DNA from: Phil1 sp964612925
GTDB lineage: Bacteria; Bacillota; Clostridia; Christensenellales; CAG-138
Direction of reading: 5' to 3'
DNA length: 64,000 nt
NCBI GenBank assembly: GCA_964612925.1
Contig: CAZTFU010000005.1
Location: 1-64,000 of the forward strand
Within the stretch, counting starts at the first letter, position 1; each line of letters begins with the position of its first letter. Position numbers and translations under genes: made by a program. Below are positions 42,991 through 51,432 of the stretch, in pieces. Under the pieces are notes generated by a model. The model did no database searches and had not been told where the DNA came from. It worked only from the letters and a program-made list of their open reading frames with translations.

Positions 42991-44016
42991 ATGGATAAGA
43001 TTCGCCTTGGCCGCACTGAGCTTATGGTAACGGCTTGTTCATTCGGTGCATTGCCGATTCAAAGGCGCAGCATTGATGACGCCGTTTCGTTGCTTCGCAA
43101 AGCCTATGACAGTGGCATAAATTATTTTGACACCGCGAATATGTATTCCGACAGCGAATTGAAGCTTGGCTTTGCGCTAAGTGATGTTCGGCATGACATA
43201 ATTATTTCCACAAAATCGGGCGGCAAGGATAAGGCAACCGTTACGGCTCATATAGAAAATAGCCTTCGTGCGTTGAATACCGACTATATCGACCTGTTTC
43301 AGTTCCACAATCCGCCGACCATGCCCCTGCTTGATGATGATAACGGTCCCTTTGCCGCGGCACTTGAAGCCAAGCGCAAGGGCTATATCAGGCATATAGG
43401 CATAACCAACCACCGACTGGATCTTGCCGAGCGTTGCATAGAAAGCGGACTTTTTGAAACGCTGCAATTTCCGTTCAGCTACATCGGCACAAAGGAAGAA
43501 ATTGACCTTGCGCGCCGCTGTAAGGAAGCGGATATGGGCTTTATAGCAATGAAGGGTCTTGCAGGCGGACTGCTTAGTAATGCCAAGGCCTGCATGAACT
43601 TCATAAAGCAATATGATAACGTTGTACCCATTTGGGGTATACAGACTGAAGAGGAATTGGACGAATGGTTGTCGCTTGAAAAAGCGGGTGACTTCGCCAT
43701 CACGGATGAGATACGTTCTATAATAGAACGTGACCGTAGGGAACTTAGCGGGAACTTCTGCCGCAGCTGTGGCTATTGTCTCCCCTGCCCCGCCGGAATA
43801 GACATTCCGCAGGCGGCCCGCATGAGCCGATTACTGCGCCGTTCACCTTATCAGCCGTATATGAGCGATGGATGGTACAAAAAGATGCACCGCATAGACA
43901 ATTGCCTTGGTTGCGGCGCGTGCGCATCCCGTTGTCCGTATGGATTGGATACGCCAAAGCTGCTAAAGGAAATGCTTGAGGATTACGAAACCTTCTATTC
44001 GGAGCATAAGAACTGA
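42991..44016 (+). CDS. Aldo/keto reductase with C-terminal ferredoxin domain
   Basis: This 341-residue protein joins an aldo/keto reductase barrel (NYFDTANMYSDSE, DLFQFHNPP, GYIRHIGITNH; residues 1-245) to a [4Fe-4S] domain with CRSCGYCLPCP and CLGCGACASRC near 256 and 307. Such fusions are common in anaerobic Clostridia and suggest electron supply from ferredoxin to carbonyl reduction. The usual AKR catalytic Tyr (in NMYSDSE) and Lys (in STKSGG) are in place. The substrate is unknown. Confidence 0.9.
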   Translation: MDKIRLGRTELMVTACSFGALPIQRRSIDDAVSLLRKAYDSGINYFDTANMYSDSELKLGFALSDVRHDIIISTKSGGKDKATVTAHIENSLRALNTDYIDLFQFHNPPTMPLLDDDNGPFAAALEAKRKGYIRHIGITNHRLDLAERCIESGLFETLQFPFSYIGTKEEIDLARRCKEADMGFIAMKGLAGGLLSNAKACMNFIKQYDNVVPIWGIQTEEELDEWLSLEKAGDFAITDEIRSIIERDRRELSGNFCRSCGYCLPCPAGIDIPQAARMSRLLRRSPYQPYMSDGWYKKMHRIDNCLGCGACASRCPYGLDTPKLLKEMLEDYETFYSEHKN

Positions 44017-44073
44017 CGTTGCCGGTCTCGCGCCTGCAGTGTGACCCCCCTCCCGCCGCAGGCAGTTTTCTGC

Positions 44074-44111
44074 ACGGAGCCGTTTTTACCGCAGAACGGC
44101 TCCGTTTTTTT
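44074..44111 (+). terminator. Terminator of aldo/keto reductase
   Basis: ACGGAGCCGTT (44074-44084) pairs with AACGGCTCCGT (44095-44105), followed by T7. Confidence 0.9.
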
Positions 44112-44171
44112 ACTCTTTATTTTATGTGCGGATTCTGTTAAAATCTAACCGTTACCAAAACCGATAGGACA

Positions 44172-45335
44172 ATGACCATGGCACACAAGAAAAAAACTCT
44201 TTTTCAAATGCTTAAACCCCAGCTTATTTTAATAGGCTCAATAATACTCTCGGTTGCGATATTCGCCCTCTGCTACAGTGCGGGCGGCGTAAGCATACTC
44301 AGTGACCCCGCATATGCAACCGATGCCGATGCACAGCCCGACGAATCGCCCGATGTTACTCCTGTCGGCTCACCCGAGGGCTCCGTTGTGCCGAGCGCAA
44401 CGCCAAAGCCTTCAACGGCAGGCAGGCTTATACCTTATTACGACGCAAACGGCCTTTGGGGATACAAAAACACATCCGGTCAGGTTGTTATAGATGCAAT
44501 ATATTCGGATGCTGCCGAATTTGACGGTGAAGTTGCATTCGCCGCGCAAGGCAGTCTCTGGGGGCTTATTGACAAAAGCGGTACATGGATAGTCGAACCC
44601 GTTTGGGAGCATATAAGCGTTTTCAGTGAGGATAAGGCCGCCGTTGAATCGGGCGACAAGTGGGGCTATATAGACCGCGAAGGCAAGCTTATAATAGATT
44701 ATAAATTCCGTGAGGTAGGTGATTTTCACTGCGGCCGTGCAATGGCGCGTTCAGGCTCCGAATACGGGTTTATCGATGTGAACGGAGATGTTGCCGTATC
44801 CCAAAAATGGTCCGAGGTAAGTGATTACGGTGAGGATGTTGCCTTTGCCCGCTCCTCAAGCGGCAACAGTTACATAATCGATAAGGTCGGTGAAAAGATA
44901 GCTACACTGTCCTCAAAGCAATATGGCACGGCCTATAATGAAGGTTATGCCCTTATACGCGAAGGCAGTGAGGTTTATTTTTTCAACAGCAAGGCTCAAA
45001 CCGCTTATAAAACCCGCTATCAGGACGGGCTCAGCTTCTCAGGCGGCTATGCGGCGGTTCAGCTTGACGGAAAATGGGGCTTTATAAACACCCGCGGTTC
45101 GCTTGAAATAAGCAACAAATACCGCGAGGCACGCTCCTTCTCAAACGGTCTTGCCGCAGTGCAGGATTACGAAAGCGGTATGTGGGGTTACATAAACATA
45201 TACGGTGAATACATAATACAACCGCAATTCGATACCGCCGATCCATTCAGCGATGGTTTTGCCCTTGTAAGTATTGAGGGTGAATATTCGCTTGTCAATA
45301 AATCCGGTGAGCTTACATATATGTATTCCAAGTAA
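44172..45335 (+). CDS. Membrane-anchored WG-repeat protein
   Basis: This 387-residue protein has an N-terminal membrane segment (about 17-40) and a Ser/Pro/Thr linker (about 50-85). About seven WG repeats follow, such as GLWGYKNTSG, SLWGLIDKSG, KWGYIDREGK, KWGFINTRG and MWGYINIYGE, forming a beta-rich extracellular domain. WG repeats mediate protein or ligand binding; the partner is unknown. ATGs at 44172 and 44178 are both possible, with a weak AGGA upstream. The layout parallels the anchored beta-propeller at 11414. Confidence 0.85.
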   Translation: MTMAHKKKTLFQMLKPQLILIGSIILSVAIFALCYSAGGVSILSDPAYATDADAQPDESPDVTPVGSPEGSVVPSATPKPSTAGRLIPYYDANGLWGYKNTSGQVVIDAIYSDAAEFDGEVAFAAQGSLWGLIDKSGTWIVEPVWEHISVFSEDKAAVESGDKWGYIDREGKLIIDYKFREVGDFHCGRAMARSGSEYGFIDVNGDVAVSQKWSEVSDYGEDVAFARSSSGNSYIIDKVGEKIATLSSKQYGTAYNEGYALIREGSEVYFFNSKAQTAYKTRYQDGLSFSGGYAAVQLDGKWGFINTRGSLEISNKYREARSFSNGLAAVQDYESGMWGYINIYGEYIIQPQFDTADPFSDGFALVSIEGEYSLVNKSGELTYMYSK

Positions 45336-45376
45336 AGTGTATTCCATTGGCGTACACAAGCACACGCAAAGCGTAC

Positions 45377-45413
45377 AGGTCGAAACAATCAGGTATTGTT
45401 TTCGGCCTTTTTG
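45377..45413 (+). terminator. Terminator of WG-repeat gene
   Basis: AGGTCGAAACAAT (45377-45389) pairs with ATTGTTTTCGGCCT (45395-45408) with one bulge and ends in T5. Confidence 0.82.
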
Positions 45414-45424
45414 TTGATATGGCA

Positions 45425-45453
45425 TTGATTTAAGTCAAATAAGCTCGTATAAT
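45425..45453 (+). promoter_or_regulatory. Promoter of tdh-kbl
   Basis: TTGATT (45425-45430) and TATAAT (45448-45453) are 17 bp apart. Confidence 0.75.
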
Positions 45454-45513
45454 ATGTCTGTACAGTGTGGACAGCACAGTTACAATACAATATCAGGATG
45501 CGAGGTTTATGGT

Positions 45514-46554
45514 ATGCAGAAAATGATGGATGCGCTTGTTAAACCGGAGCGCGCAAAAGGACTTATTCTTACACAGGTACCCGTTCCGGAGCCCGGTATA
45601 GGTGAGGTGCTTATAAAAATACACAAAACGGCCATATGCGGCACCGATGTGCACATTTACAATTGGGATCAGTGGAGTGAGCAGCATATCAACCCGCCCA
45701 TGGTAATAGGTCATGAATACGTAGGTGAGATTGCCGCACTCGGCCCCGGCGTTACCGAATACAAGGTTGGCGATATAGTATCGGGCGAAGGTCATATAGT
45801 TTGCGGTCACTGCCGTAACTGCCGCGCGGGCAACGGTCAGTGGTGCAAGGAAACCCGCGGCGTAGGCGTTGACAGACAGGGTGCATTTGCCGAATATGTC
45901 TGTATACCCAAAACCAATGTTATACTCATTCCCGACGGTATACCCGAGGAGATAGTATCCTTCTTTGACGCATACGGCAACGCAACGCACACGGCAACGA
46001 TGTTCGATGTTGTGGGTGAAGACGTACTTATCACGGGTGCGGGTCCCATAGGCATGATGGCTGTTGGCATTTGCCGTCAGAACGGCGCACGCAATATAAT
46101 AGTTACCGACGTTAACGATTACAGGCTCAATATAGCAAAGCAAATGGGTGCAACGGCAACGGTCAATTTGACCCATGAAAAGCTTGAAGATGCAATGGCC
46201 GCGCATAACATGGTTGAGGGCTTTGACGTTGGCCTTGAAATGAGCGGCAACGGCAATGCACTCAATCAGCTGCTTAAATCCATGCGCAACGGCGGCAAGG
46301 TGGCGCTGCTCGGCATAGCGGGCCCCGGTACAGTAATAGACTGGAATGATGTAATATTCAAGGGTTTGACCATTCAGGGCATTTACGGCAGAAAGATGTT
46401 TGAAACATGGTACAGAATGATTGCGATGACGCAGGCGGGGCTTGATCTTTCGCCCATAATAACGCACCGTTACCATTATACCGAATTTGAAAAGGGCTTT
46501 GAGGCCATGAACAGCGGTCATTCAGGCAAGGTAATACTTTCCTGGGATAAATAA
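45514..46554 (+). CDS. tdh: L-threonine 3-dehydrogenase
   Basis: This 346-residue zinc medium-chain dehydrogenase has the Tdh signature ICGTDVHIYNWDQW with the catalytic-zinc Cys, GHEYVGEI, the structural zinc lobe CGHCRNCRAGNGQWC and a Rossmann ITGAGPIGMMAVG. It oxidises L-threonine to 2-amino-3-oxobutyrate with NAD+. Direct pairing with kbl downstream makes the assignment firm. The ATG at 45514 has GAGG 8 nt upstream; longer frames lack a site. Confidence 0.95.
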   Translation: MQKMMDALVKPERAKGLILTQVPVPEPGIGEVLIKIHKTAICGTDVHIYNWDQWSEQHINPPMVIGHEYVGEIAALGPGVTEYKVGDIVSGEGHIVCGHCRNCRAGNGQWCKETRGVGVDRQGAFAEYVCIPKTNVILIPDGIPEEIVSFFDAYGNATHTATMFDVVGEDVLITGAGPIGMMAVGICRQNGARNIIVTDVNDYRLNIAKQMGATATVNLTHEKLEDAMAAHNMVEGFDVGLEMSGNGNALNQLLKSMRNGGKVALLGIAGPGTVIDWNDVIFKGLTIQGIYGRKMFETWYRMIAMTQAGLDLSPIITHRYHYTEFEKGFEAMNSGHSGKVILSWDK

Positions 46555-46573
46555 AAAGGAGGAGCAAGTCACA

Positions 46574-47755
46574 ATGAAAAACGCATATGAAATCTATGCA
46601 AAGGAACTTGAAGGCATCCGCGAGGCGGGCACATACAAGGATGAGCGCATAATCACCACCGAACAGCGCGCCCGTATAGACACCACGGCCACGCATGGCG
46701 TACTCAATATGTGCGCCAACAACTACCTTGGCCTTTCCAACAACCGTGACCTTATCGAGGCCGCCAAGGAAAGCTATGACAAATGGGGCTTTGGTCTGTC
46801 AAGCGTGCGGTTCATTTGCGGCACGCAGGATATACACAAGCAGCTTGAAAGGAAGCTTGCCGAATTTGTCGGCACGGAGGACTGCATACTCTACTCCTCC
46901 TGCTTTGATGCAAACGGCGGTCTGTTTGAAACGCTTCTCGGTGCTGAGGATGCAATAATTTCGGACGAGCTGAACCACGCAAGCATTATAGACGGCATAC
47001 GTCTTTGCAAGGCAAAGCGTTTCCGCTACAAGAACAATGACATGGCAGACCTCAGGGCACAGCTTGAGGCGGCCAAGGATTGCCGTATAAAGCTTATTGC
47101 AACGGACGGTGTGTTCAGTATGGACGGTTACATTGCCAACCTGCCCGCAATATGCGACCTTGCGGACGAATACGGTGCTCTTGTAATGGTAGACGATTCG
47201 CATGCAGTCGGTTTCATGGGTGAACACGGTCGCGGCACGGCAGAGGCCTGCGGCGTTATGGGTCGTGTTGATATAGTCACGGGTACGCTCGGCAAGGCTC
47301 TCGGCGGGGCAAGCGGCGGTTACACCTGCGCAAGCAAGGAAATAGTTGACCTTTTAAGGCAGCGCAGCAGACCGTACCTTTTCAGCAATGCACTTGCACC
47401 GGCAATTTGCGCGGCAAGTCTCAAGGTGCTTGAAATGCTTACCGAATCCACCGCACTGCGCGACAAGGTACACGAGAACACTGCATTTTTCCGCAGTGAG
47501 CTTGGCAAGCTCGGCTTTGACGTTCTTCCGGGCACCCATCCTATAGTTCCCGTAATGCTTTACGATGCACGCACCGCGCAGGAATTCGCCGCCCGCATGC
47601 TTGAAAAGGGCGTGTATGTTATCGGTTTCTGCTATCCCGTCGTGCCCATGGGCAAGGCGCGCATACGCACGCAGGTTTCCGCGGGTCACAGCAAAGAGGA
47701 CCTTGAATTTGCGGTGAAATGCTTCAAGGAAGTCAAGGAAGAAATGGGACTTTGA
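46574..47755 (+). CDS. kbl: 2-amino-3-ketobutyrate CoA ligase (glycine C-acetyltransferase)
   Basis: This 393-residue PLP enzyme belongs to the alpha-oxoamine synthases: NNYLGLSNNRDL, SVRFICGTQDIHKQLE, VMVDDSHAVGFMGEHGRG and TLGKALGGASGGY with the PLP lysine. It cleaves the Tdh product with CoA to glycine and acetyl-CoA. AGGAGG precedes the ATG. With tdh it gives the threonine-to-glycine route. Confidence 0.96.
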   Translation: MKNAYEIYAKELEGIREAGTYKDERIITTEQRARIDTTATHGVLNMCANNYLGLSNNRDLIEAAKESYDKWGFGLSSVRFICGTQDIHKQLERKLAEFVGTEDCILYSSCFDANGGLFETLLGAEDAIISDELNHASIIDGIRLCKAKRFRYKNNDMADLRAQLEAAKDCRIKLIATDGVFSMDGYIANLPAICDLADEYGALVMVDDSHAVGFMGEHGRGTAEACGVMGRVDIVTGTLGKALGGASGGYTCASKEIVDLLRQRSRPYLFSNALAPAICAASLKVLEMLTESTALRDKVHENTAFFRSELGKLGFDVLPGTHPIVPVMLYDARTAQEFAARMLEKGVYVIGFCYPVVPMGKARIRTQVSAGHSKEDLEFAVKCFKEVKEEMGL

Positions 47756-47771
47756 TCCCGATAAACTTAAA

Positions 47772-47800
47772 AAGGGCGAAGGATTTCCTTCGCTCTTTTT
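47772..47800 (+). terminator. Terminator of tdh-kbl
   Basis: GCGAAGG (47776-47782) pairs with CCTTCGC (47787-47793) around a 4-nt loop and ends in T5. The repeat copy B starts immediately afterwards. Confidence 0.85.
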
Positions 47801-47803
47801 GCA

Positions 47804-47995
47804 GTGTCGAAAAAGTGGCAAAAAGCCACTTTTTCGAGTTTTCTCGCCCTTTTGTCTCTCACATTCGTTCCCGGGCGCAAAAGGGCGCAATGTACGAAAA
47901 CCTATTGGTTTTCATCCGTTTTGACGCACATGTCGTCAAAGCCGGAATAAATTAAGGGACTACCGTCCCTTAACAACCCCGATGTTTTGACAAGC
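47804..47995 (+). repeat. Multi-hairpin interspersed repeat, copy B (intact)
   Basis: This is the uninterrupted homologue of copy A at 37480-37956. It has the same order of hairpins: a CGAAAAAGTGGC stem; CGCCCTTTTG / CAAAAGGGCG around a conserved loop with CTCACATTCGTTC; GAAAACCTATTGGTTTTC with TTTGACG / CGTCAAA; and GGGAC / GTCCC ending TTAACAACCC. Two stems differ from copy A on both arms while keeping complementarity. It lies in sense orientation after kbl, as copy A does after pmbA. Confidence 0.85.
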
Positions 47996-47998
47996 TGA

Positions 47999-48024
47999 AG
48001 CGAAGAGTGTCCTTCGCTCTTTCT
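47999..48024. terminator. Hairpin between repeat B and psuG
   Basis: AGCGAAG (47999-48005) pairs with CTTCGCT (48012-48018), followed by CTTTCTTT in the plus direction. It resembles the kbl terminator stem and could be a backup terminator. Confidence 0.55.
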
Positions 48025-48045
48025 TTATACTGCATATCGCGGTAA

Positions 48046-48972
48046 TTATTCCTGATCCATTCTGCTCAGCTCGGTCGCAATTTTTGCCGCGCAACGGGCA
48101 TTGTTCAATGCAAGCTTAACATTTGCGTCAAACGCCTTGCCGCCCGTAATATCCTTTATGTTTGCAAGCAGGAACGGCGTTATCTCTTTGCCGCGAACGC
48201 CTGCCTTGTCCGCCTTTTCAAGTGCCTTCTGTATTACCCCTTCCATATAGTCAAAGTCCATTGCATATTCCTCGGGTATGGGGTTGCCTATAAGCATGCC
48301 GCCCTTGAGTCCAAGTTCACGCTTGGTATGTATAAGCTTTGCTATATCGGTTTCATCGTTGGCGGCATAGTCTACGCCAAAGCCGCTTTTTCTGCAATAA
48401 AACGCGGGGAAGTCGCCTGTTCCGTTGCCTATTACGGGCACGCCCATCGTTTCAAGATATTCAAGTGTGCGCCCTATGTCAAGTATCTGCTTTGCACCGG
48501 CGCATACTACCGCAACGTCCGTATGGGCAAGTTCCTGCAAATCCGCGGATACGTCCATGGTCGTTTCGCCATGCCTGTGTACGCCGCCTATGCCGCCCGT
48601 TGCAAAAACCTGTATTCCCGCATAAGCACAGCACATCATTGTGCTTGCAACGGTGGTTGCACCGCACTTTCCTTCGGCAACGTATATGGCAAAATCTCTG
48701 CGGCTGACCTTGCCCACGTTTTCCGCGCGGCACATCAATTCAAGCTCGTCCGACGTAAGACCGATCTTTATGCGGCCGTTGACTATTGCCATTGTTGCGG
48801 GCACTGCGCCCTCACTGCGGACGACCTTTTCCACCTCTGCGGCAAATGAAAGGTTCTCGGGATAAGGCATACCGTGGCTTAAAATCGTGCTTTCAAGCGC
48901 AACAACGGGTCTGTTTTCCGCCAAGGCTTCCGCAACTTCAGGTTTAATGTCTATATACCTGTTCAGTTCCAT
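48046..48972 (-). CDS. psuG: Pseudouridine-5'-phosphate glycosidase
   Basis: This 308-residue protein matches PsuG: VALESTILSHGMPYPEN with the catalytic-region Glu, TVASTMMCCAYAGIQVFATGGIGGVHRG-like central motifs (the sequence has VHRHGE), and NPIPEEYAMD near the end. It cleaves pseudouridine 5'-phosphate to uracil and ribose 5-phosphate. It follows the kinase gene psuK by 15 nt, forming the pseudouridine catabolic pair. Confidence 0.95.
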   Translation of the reverse strand: MELNRYIDIKPEVAEALAENRPVVALESTILSHGMPYPENLSFAAEVEKVVRSEGAVPATMAIVNGRIKIGLTSDELELMCRAENVGKVSRRDFAIYVAEGKCGATTVASTMMCCAYAGIQVFATGGIGGVHRHGETTMDVSADLQELAHTDVAVVCAGAKQILDIGRTLEYLETMGVPVIGNGTGDFPAFYCRKSGFGVDYAANDETDIAKLIHTKRELGLKGGMLIGNPIPEEYAMDFDYMEGVIQKALEKADKAGVRGKEITPFLLANIKDITGGKAFDANVKLALNNARCAAKIATELSRMDQE

Positions 48973-48987
48973 ATTAAATATCCTCCG

Positions 48988-49917
48988 TTAACTGTAATTT
49001 TCTGTGATATAGGTCAAAAGAGCTTCGCTCATACCTTCATTTATTGTGCTGCCGCTTGTTATTGCGGCAATTCCCGCCGCAAGAGCATGGTCAACGCTCC
49101 TTTCGGCACACTCTCCGCGCACCATTCCGCTTATAAGCCCCGCCATAAACGCATCTCCTGCGCCCGTTGCATTTGTCATCGTCTCAACGGCCTTAAAAGA
49201 GCGAAAAAAGCTTTTTCCCATCGCATCGGCATAATAGCAGCCGCGTGCCCCAAGGCTGACCGCCACCGCAAATGTGCCGTTGTTTATAAGCTTTGCAGCG
49301 GATGCCTTTATTTCTTCATCCGTTTCCGCCTTCATGCCGCTAAGCACCTCAAGTTCCATAAGATTGGGCTTTATAAGGTGCAACCTGTTTGAAAACCTTG
49401 CTATGGTGTGCGCATACGCCGTTGATACCGGGTCCGCGGCCACCTTCGTATTCTTTGTAACATCGAGTATGGCCTCTATGGTAACATCGCTGAGACAACC
49501 GTCTATCACCACCATATCGGCATTGGCTATCAATGCGGCATTATTTTGAATATGCTCCGGCGTAAGCCGCTTCAGTATTCGCATATCGCTCATACCAAGC
49601 AACATGTCACCGTTATCGTCAAGCATTGCAATGTAGCTTGAGCTGTTTTCGCCCTCAAGCAACATAAGATGCTCCGTGCCTATTTTAGCGCTCTTACAGC
49701 TTTCTATAATGCCATGACCGAACGCATCCGTACCGACGGCACTTATAAGGTGCGTATTTATGCCGAGCCTGCTAAGGTTTTCCAGTATGTTTCTTGTAAC
49801 GCCGCCGGCGGACAGATTTAATCTGCCCGGGTTTGAATCCCTTAGTTTAATGCTGTTTATGCTCCTGCCGTGTACGTCCATATTGGCCGCACCTATGCCC
49901 ACAACATATCCTGCCAC
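48988..49917 (-). CDS. psuK: PfkB-family pseudouridine kinase
   Basis: This 309-residue ribokinase-like enzyme has the PfkB signatures: an N-terminal GIGAANMDVHGRS with LSAGGVTRNILENLSRLG, and the C-terminal TNATGAGDAFMAGLISG with the catalytic Asp. Next to psuG, pseudouridine is the likely substrate. I choose GTG 49917 because AGGAGG lies 7 nt upstream; an in-frame ATG at 49950 overlaps the preceding gene and lacks a good site. Confidence 0.9.
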   Translation of the reverse strand: MAGYVVGIGAANMDVHGRSINSIKLRDSNPGRLNLSAGGVTRNILENLSRLGINTHLISAVGTDAFGHGIIESCKSAKIGTEHLMLLEGENSSSYIAMLDDNGDMLLGMSDMRILKRLTPEHIQNNAALIANADMVVIDGCLSDVTIEAILDVTKNTKVAADPVSTAYAHTIARFSNRLHLIKPNLMELEVLSGMKAETDEEIKASAAKLINNGTFAVAVSLGARGCYYADAMGKSFFRSFKAVETMTNATGAGDAFMAGLISGMVRGECAERSVDHALAAGIAAITSGSTINEGMSEALLTYITENYS

Positions 49918-49942
49918 GGCATTACCTCCTATCTCGTCGCGC

Positions 49943-50824
49943 TCACGCATGGCTCATCAGCGGGAAAATAAGTCTTTCTTCCGCTATGCTTTTAAGTTTA
50001 TCCCCCATATAGAACAGCCTGTAATCGTCCGCACCGTTATAAGGCAGAAAGTCGAACATGCTTGCATCCTCACCACGCGGTGAAAAGCCAAAATAAAGCC
50101 TTTCATATTCCCCGCTTATGCGCTCTGTCACACGTTTCAGCGGAACGGCACTGCCGCACACTATACTTTCAAGCGTTACGGTTCCATTGTCTGCGCTAAT
50201 TACGGCAAAACAGTCAATGTCCCTTGCATAGTATACGTTCTCCATATCCGCAGTGTAGAAAAGCTGCAACGCACGCCTGTTCACCTGCTCAAGTGCCGAA
50301 TTGACCGCGCCGTGTTTCAGCATTTCCATATATTTTTGCTTCATTGCATCATCGTTTGCGTCCACGGGTACAAATGCGCATACGCTTTTGTCACGCGACA
50401 TATTTGTGCATTTAAGCACGGGCAAATGCTCAATAACGCCTTCGCTAAATCCCGCCTTGCGATAAAACCCAAGTGCCGAAAGATTTGCAAAAAGGTATAT
50501 TCCGTCGCACTCGTTGGCATATTTATTCACTATATGGTCTATAAGCTGCGCGGCAAGTCCCCTGTTTCGGTAGGCCTCATCCGTCATGACGGTACCTATT
50601 TGAATATATCTGCGGCGCTTTCCGTTTTGAACAAAGTCCATTATATTTGCGGAAGCATTTGATATCATATTGCCGTTTTCCACAAACGAAAACGGTATAT
50701 AATCCCCTTCAAAACAGCCCTGAGTTACCCACTCTTCAAAGTCAAAGCCGAATGTTCTTCGCGTAAGCGCATTGAGAGCGTGTCTAAGGGTTGGATCGAG
50801 CATATAATCACTTACAAATTCCAT
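49943..50824 (-). CDS. GNAT-family N-acetyltransferase with C-terminal extension
   Basis: This 293-residue protein has a GNAT domain in residues 1-150: IQIGTVMTDEAYRNRGLAAQ carries the acetyl-CoA R-N-R-G-L-A loop, and LGFYRKAGF follows. The last 140 residues form a second domain that may be a degenerate acetyltransferase-like fold, as in two-domain GNATs. GGAGG precedes the ATG. It sits in a run with NAPRT and pseudouridine genes, and its substrate is unknown. Confidence 0.82.
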   Translation of the reverse strand: MEFVSDYMLDPTLRHALNALTRRTFGFDFEEWVTQGCFEGDYIPFSFVENGNMISNASANIMDFVQNGKRRRYIQIGTVMTDEAYRNRGLAAQLIDHIVNKYANECDGIYLFANLSALGFYRKAGFSEGVIEHLPVLKCTNMSRDKSVCAFVPVDANDDAMKQKYMEMLKHGAVNSALEQVNRRALQLFYTADMENVYYARDIDCFAVISADNGTVTLESIVCGSAVPLKRVTERISGEYERLYFGFSPRGEDASMFDFLPYNGADDYRLFYMGDKLKSIAEERLIFPLMSHA

Positions 50825-50856
50825 GCGGCACCTCCGTATTCTGCCGTAAGCGGTCG

Positions 50857-51432
50857 TTATTGTGCGGCATCGGGCAGTACATCTATGGTTTCATCATATT
50901 CTATGGTGAAATCCGCCCCCGTTATGCGCATATCCGTCGGCACCTGCGCATAAAGCGTGGTGGTGCCCGGATTGAGCGTAATAAGATATTGCCCGTCCTG
51001 CATTTGCAGTCTGCATTCTGCAATCAGCTCGCCGTTTTCATCCGTAAAGCGCATATACAGTGCGCATACTATGGACTTTGGATACTCGTTCACCGCCTGC
51101 ATATCGACAAACGTATCCTCCGCTTGTTCATACACCTGAATGTTTTCAAACGATATGTACCGTCTGTAATGCTGAGAATCCGCTATAAACGCGCCAAGCT
51201 CATCATACATCTCTATCTGTTGCAAAGCTTCGGGAGTAGGCTCCGTCGTGGCAAGCGGCGTTTGTGTGGCTTCGGGTGTTGCCTCAATCTCCGCCACGGC
51301 CGATTCCGTGGGCTGCGGCAGCGTGGCGGCGGGGTCTATACTGCTTTCAAATCGCACGCAGGCGCACATTATTCCCGCCGTAAGCACCGATAGCAACAGC
51401 AATATTATGTTTTTATTCGCCCTGTCGCCCAT
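50857..51432 (-). CDS. Putative lipoprotein or membrane-anchored protein
   Basis: This 191-residue protein has an N-terminal hydrophobic stretch with LLLLSVLTAGIMCAC, whose final Cys could be a lipobox cysteine (a Met at -3 is atypical). A Thr/Pro/Glu linker (about 30-75) leads to a C-terminal beta-rich domain of about 110 residues that I do not recognise. The ATG at 51432 has GAGGAG 7 nt upstream, and the gene overlaps the pncB 3' end by 20 nt. Lgt, which would lipidate it, is encoded two genes upstream. Confidence 0.7.
   Translation of the reverse strand: MGDRANKNIILLLLSVLTAGIMCACVRFESSIDPAATLPQPTESAVAEIEATPEATQTPLATTEPTPEALQQIEMYDELGAFIADSQHYRRYISFENIQVYEQAEDTFVDMQAVNEYPKSIVCALYMRFTDENGELIAECRLQMQDGQYLITLNPGTTTLYAQVPTDMRITGADFTIEYDETIDVLPDAAQ

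Noticed and set aside
47354..47890. 178-codon minus-strand ORF running over repeat B into kbl
   Set aside because: It is antisense to a clear kbl gene and to a structured repeat; its first residues are simply translated repeat sequence.
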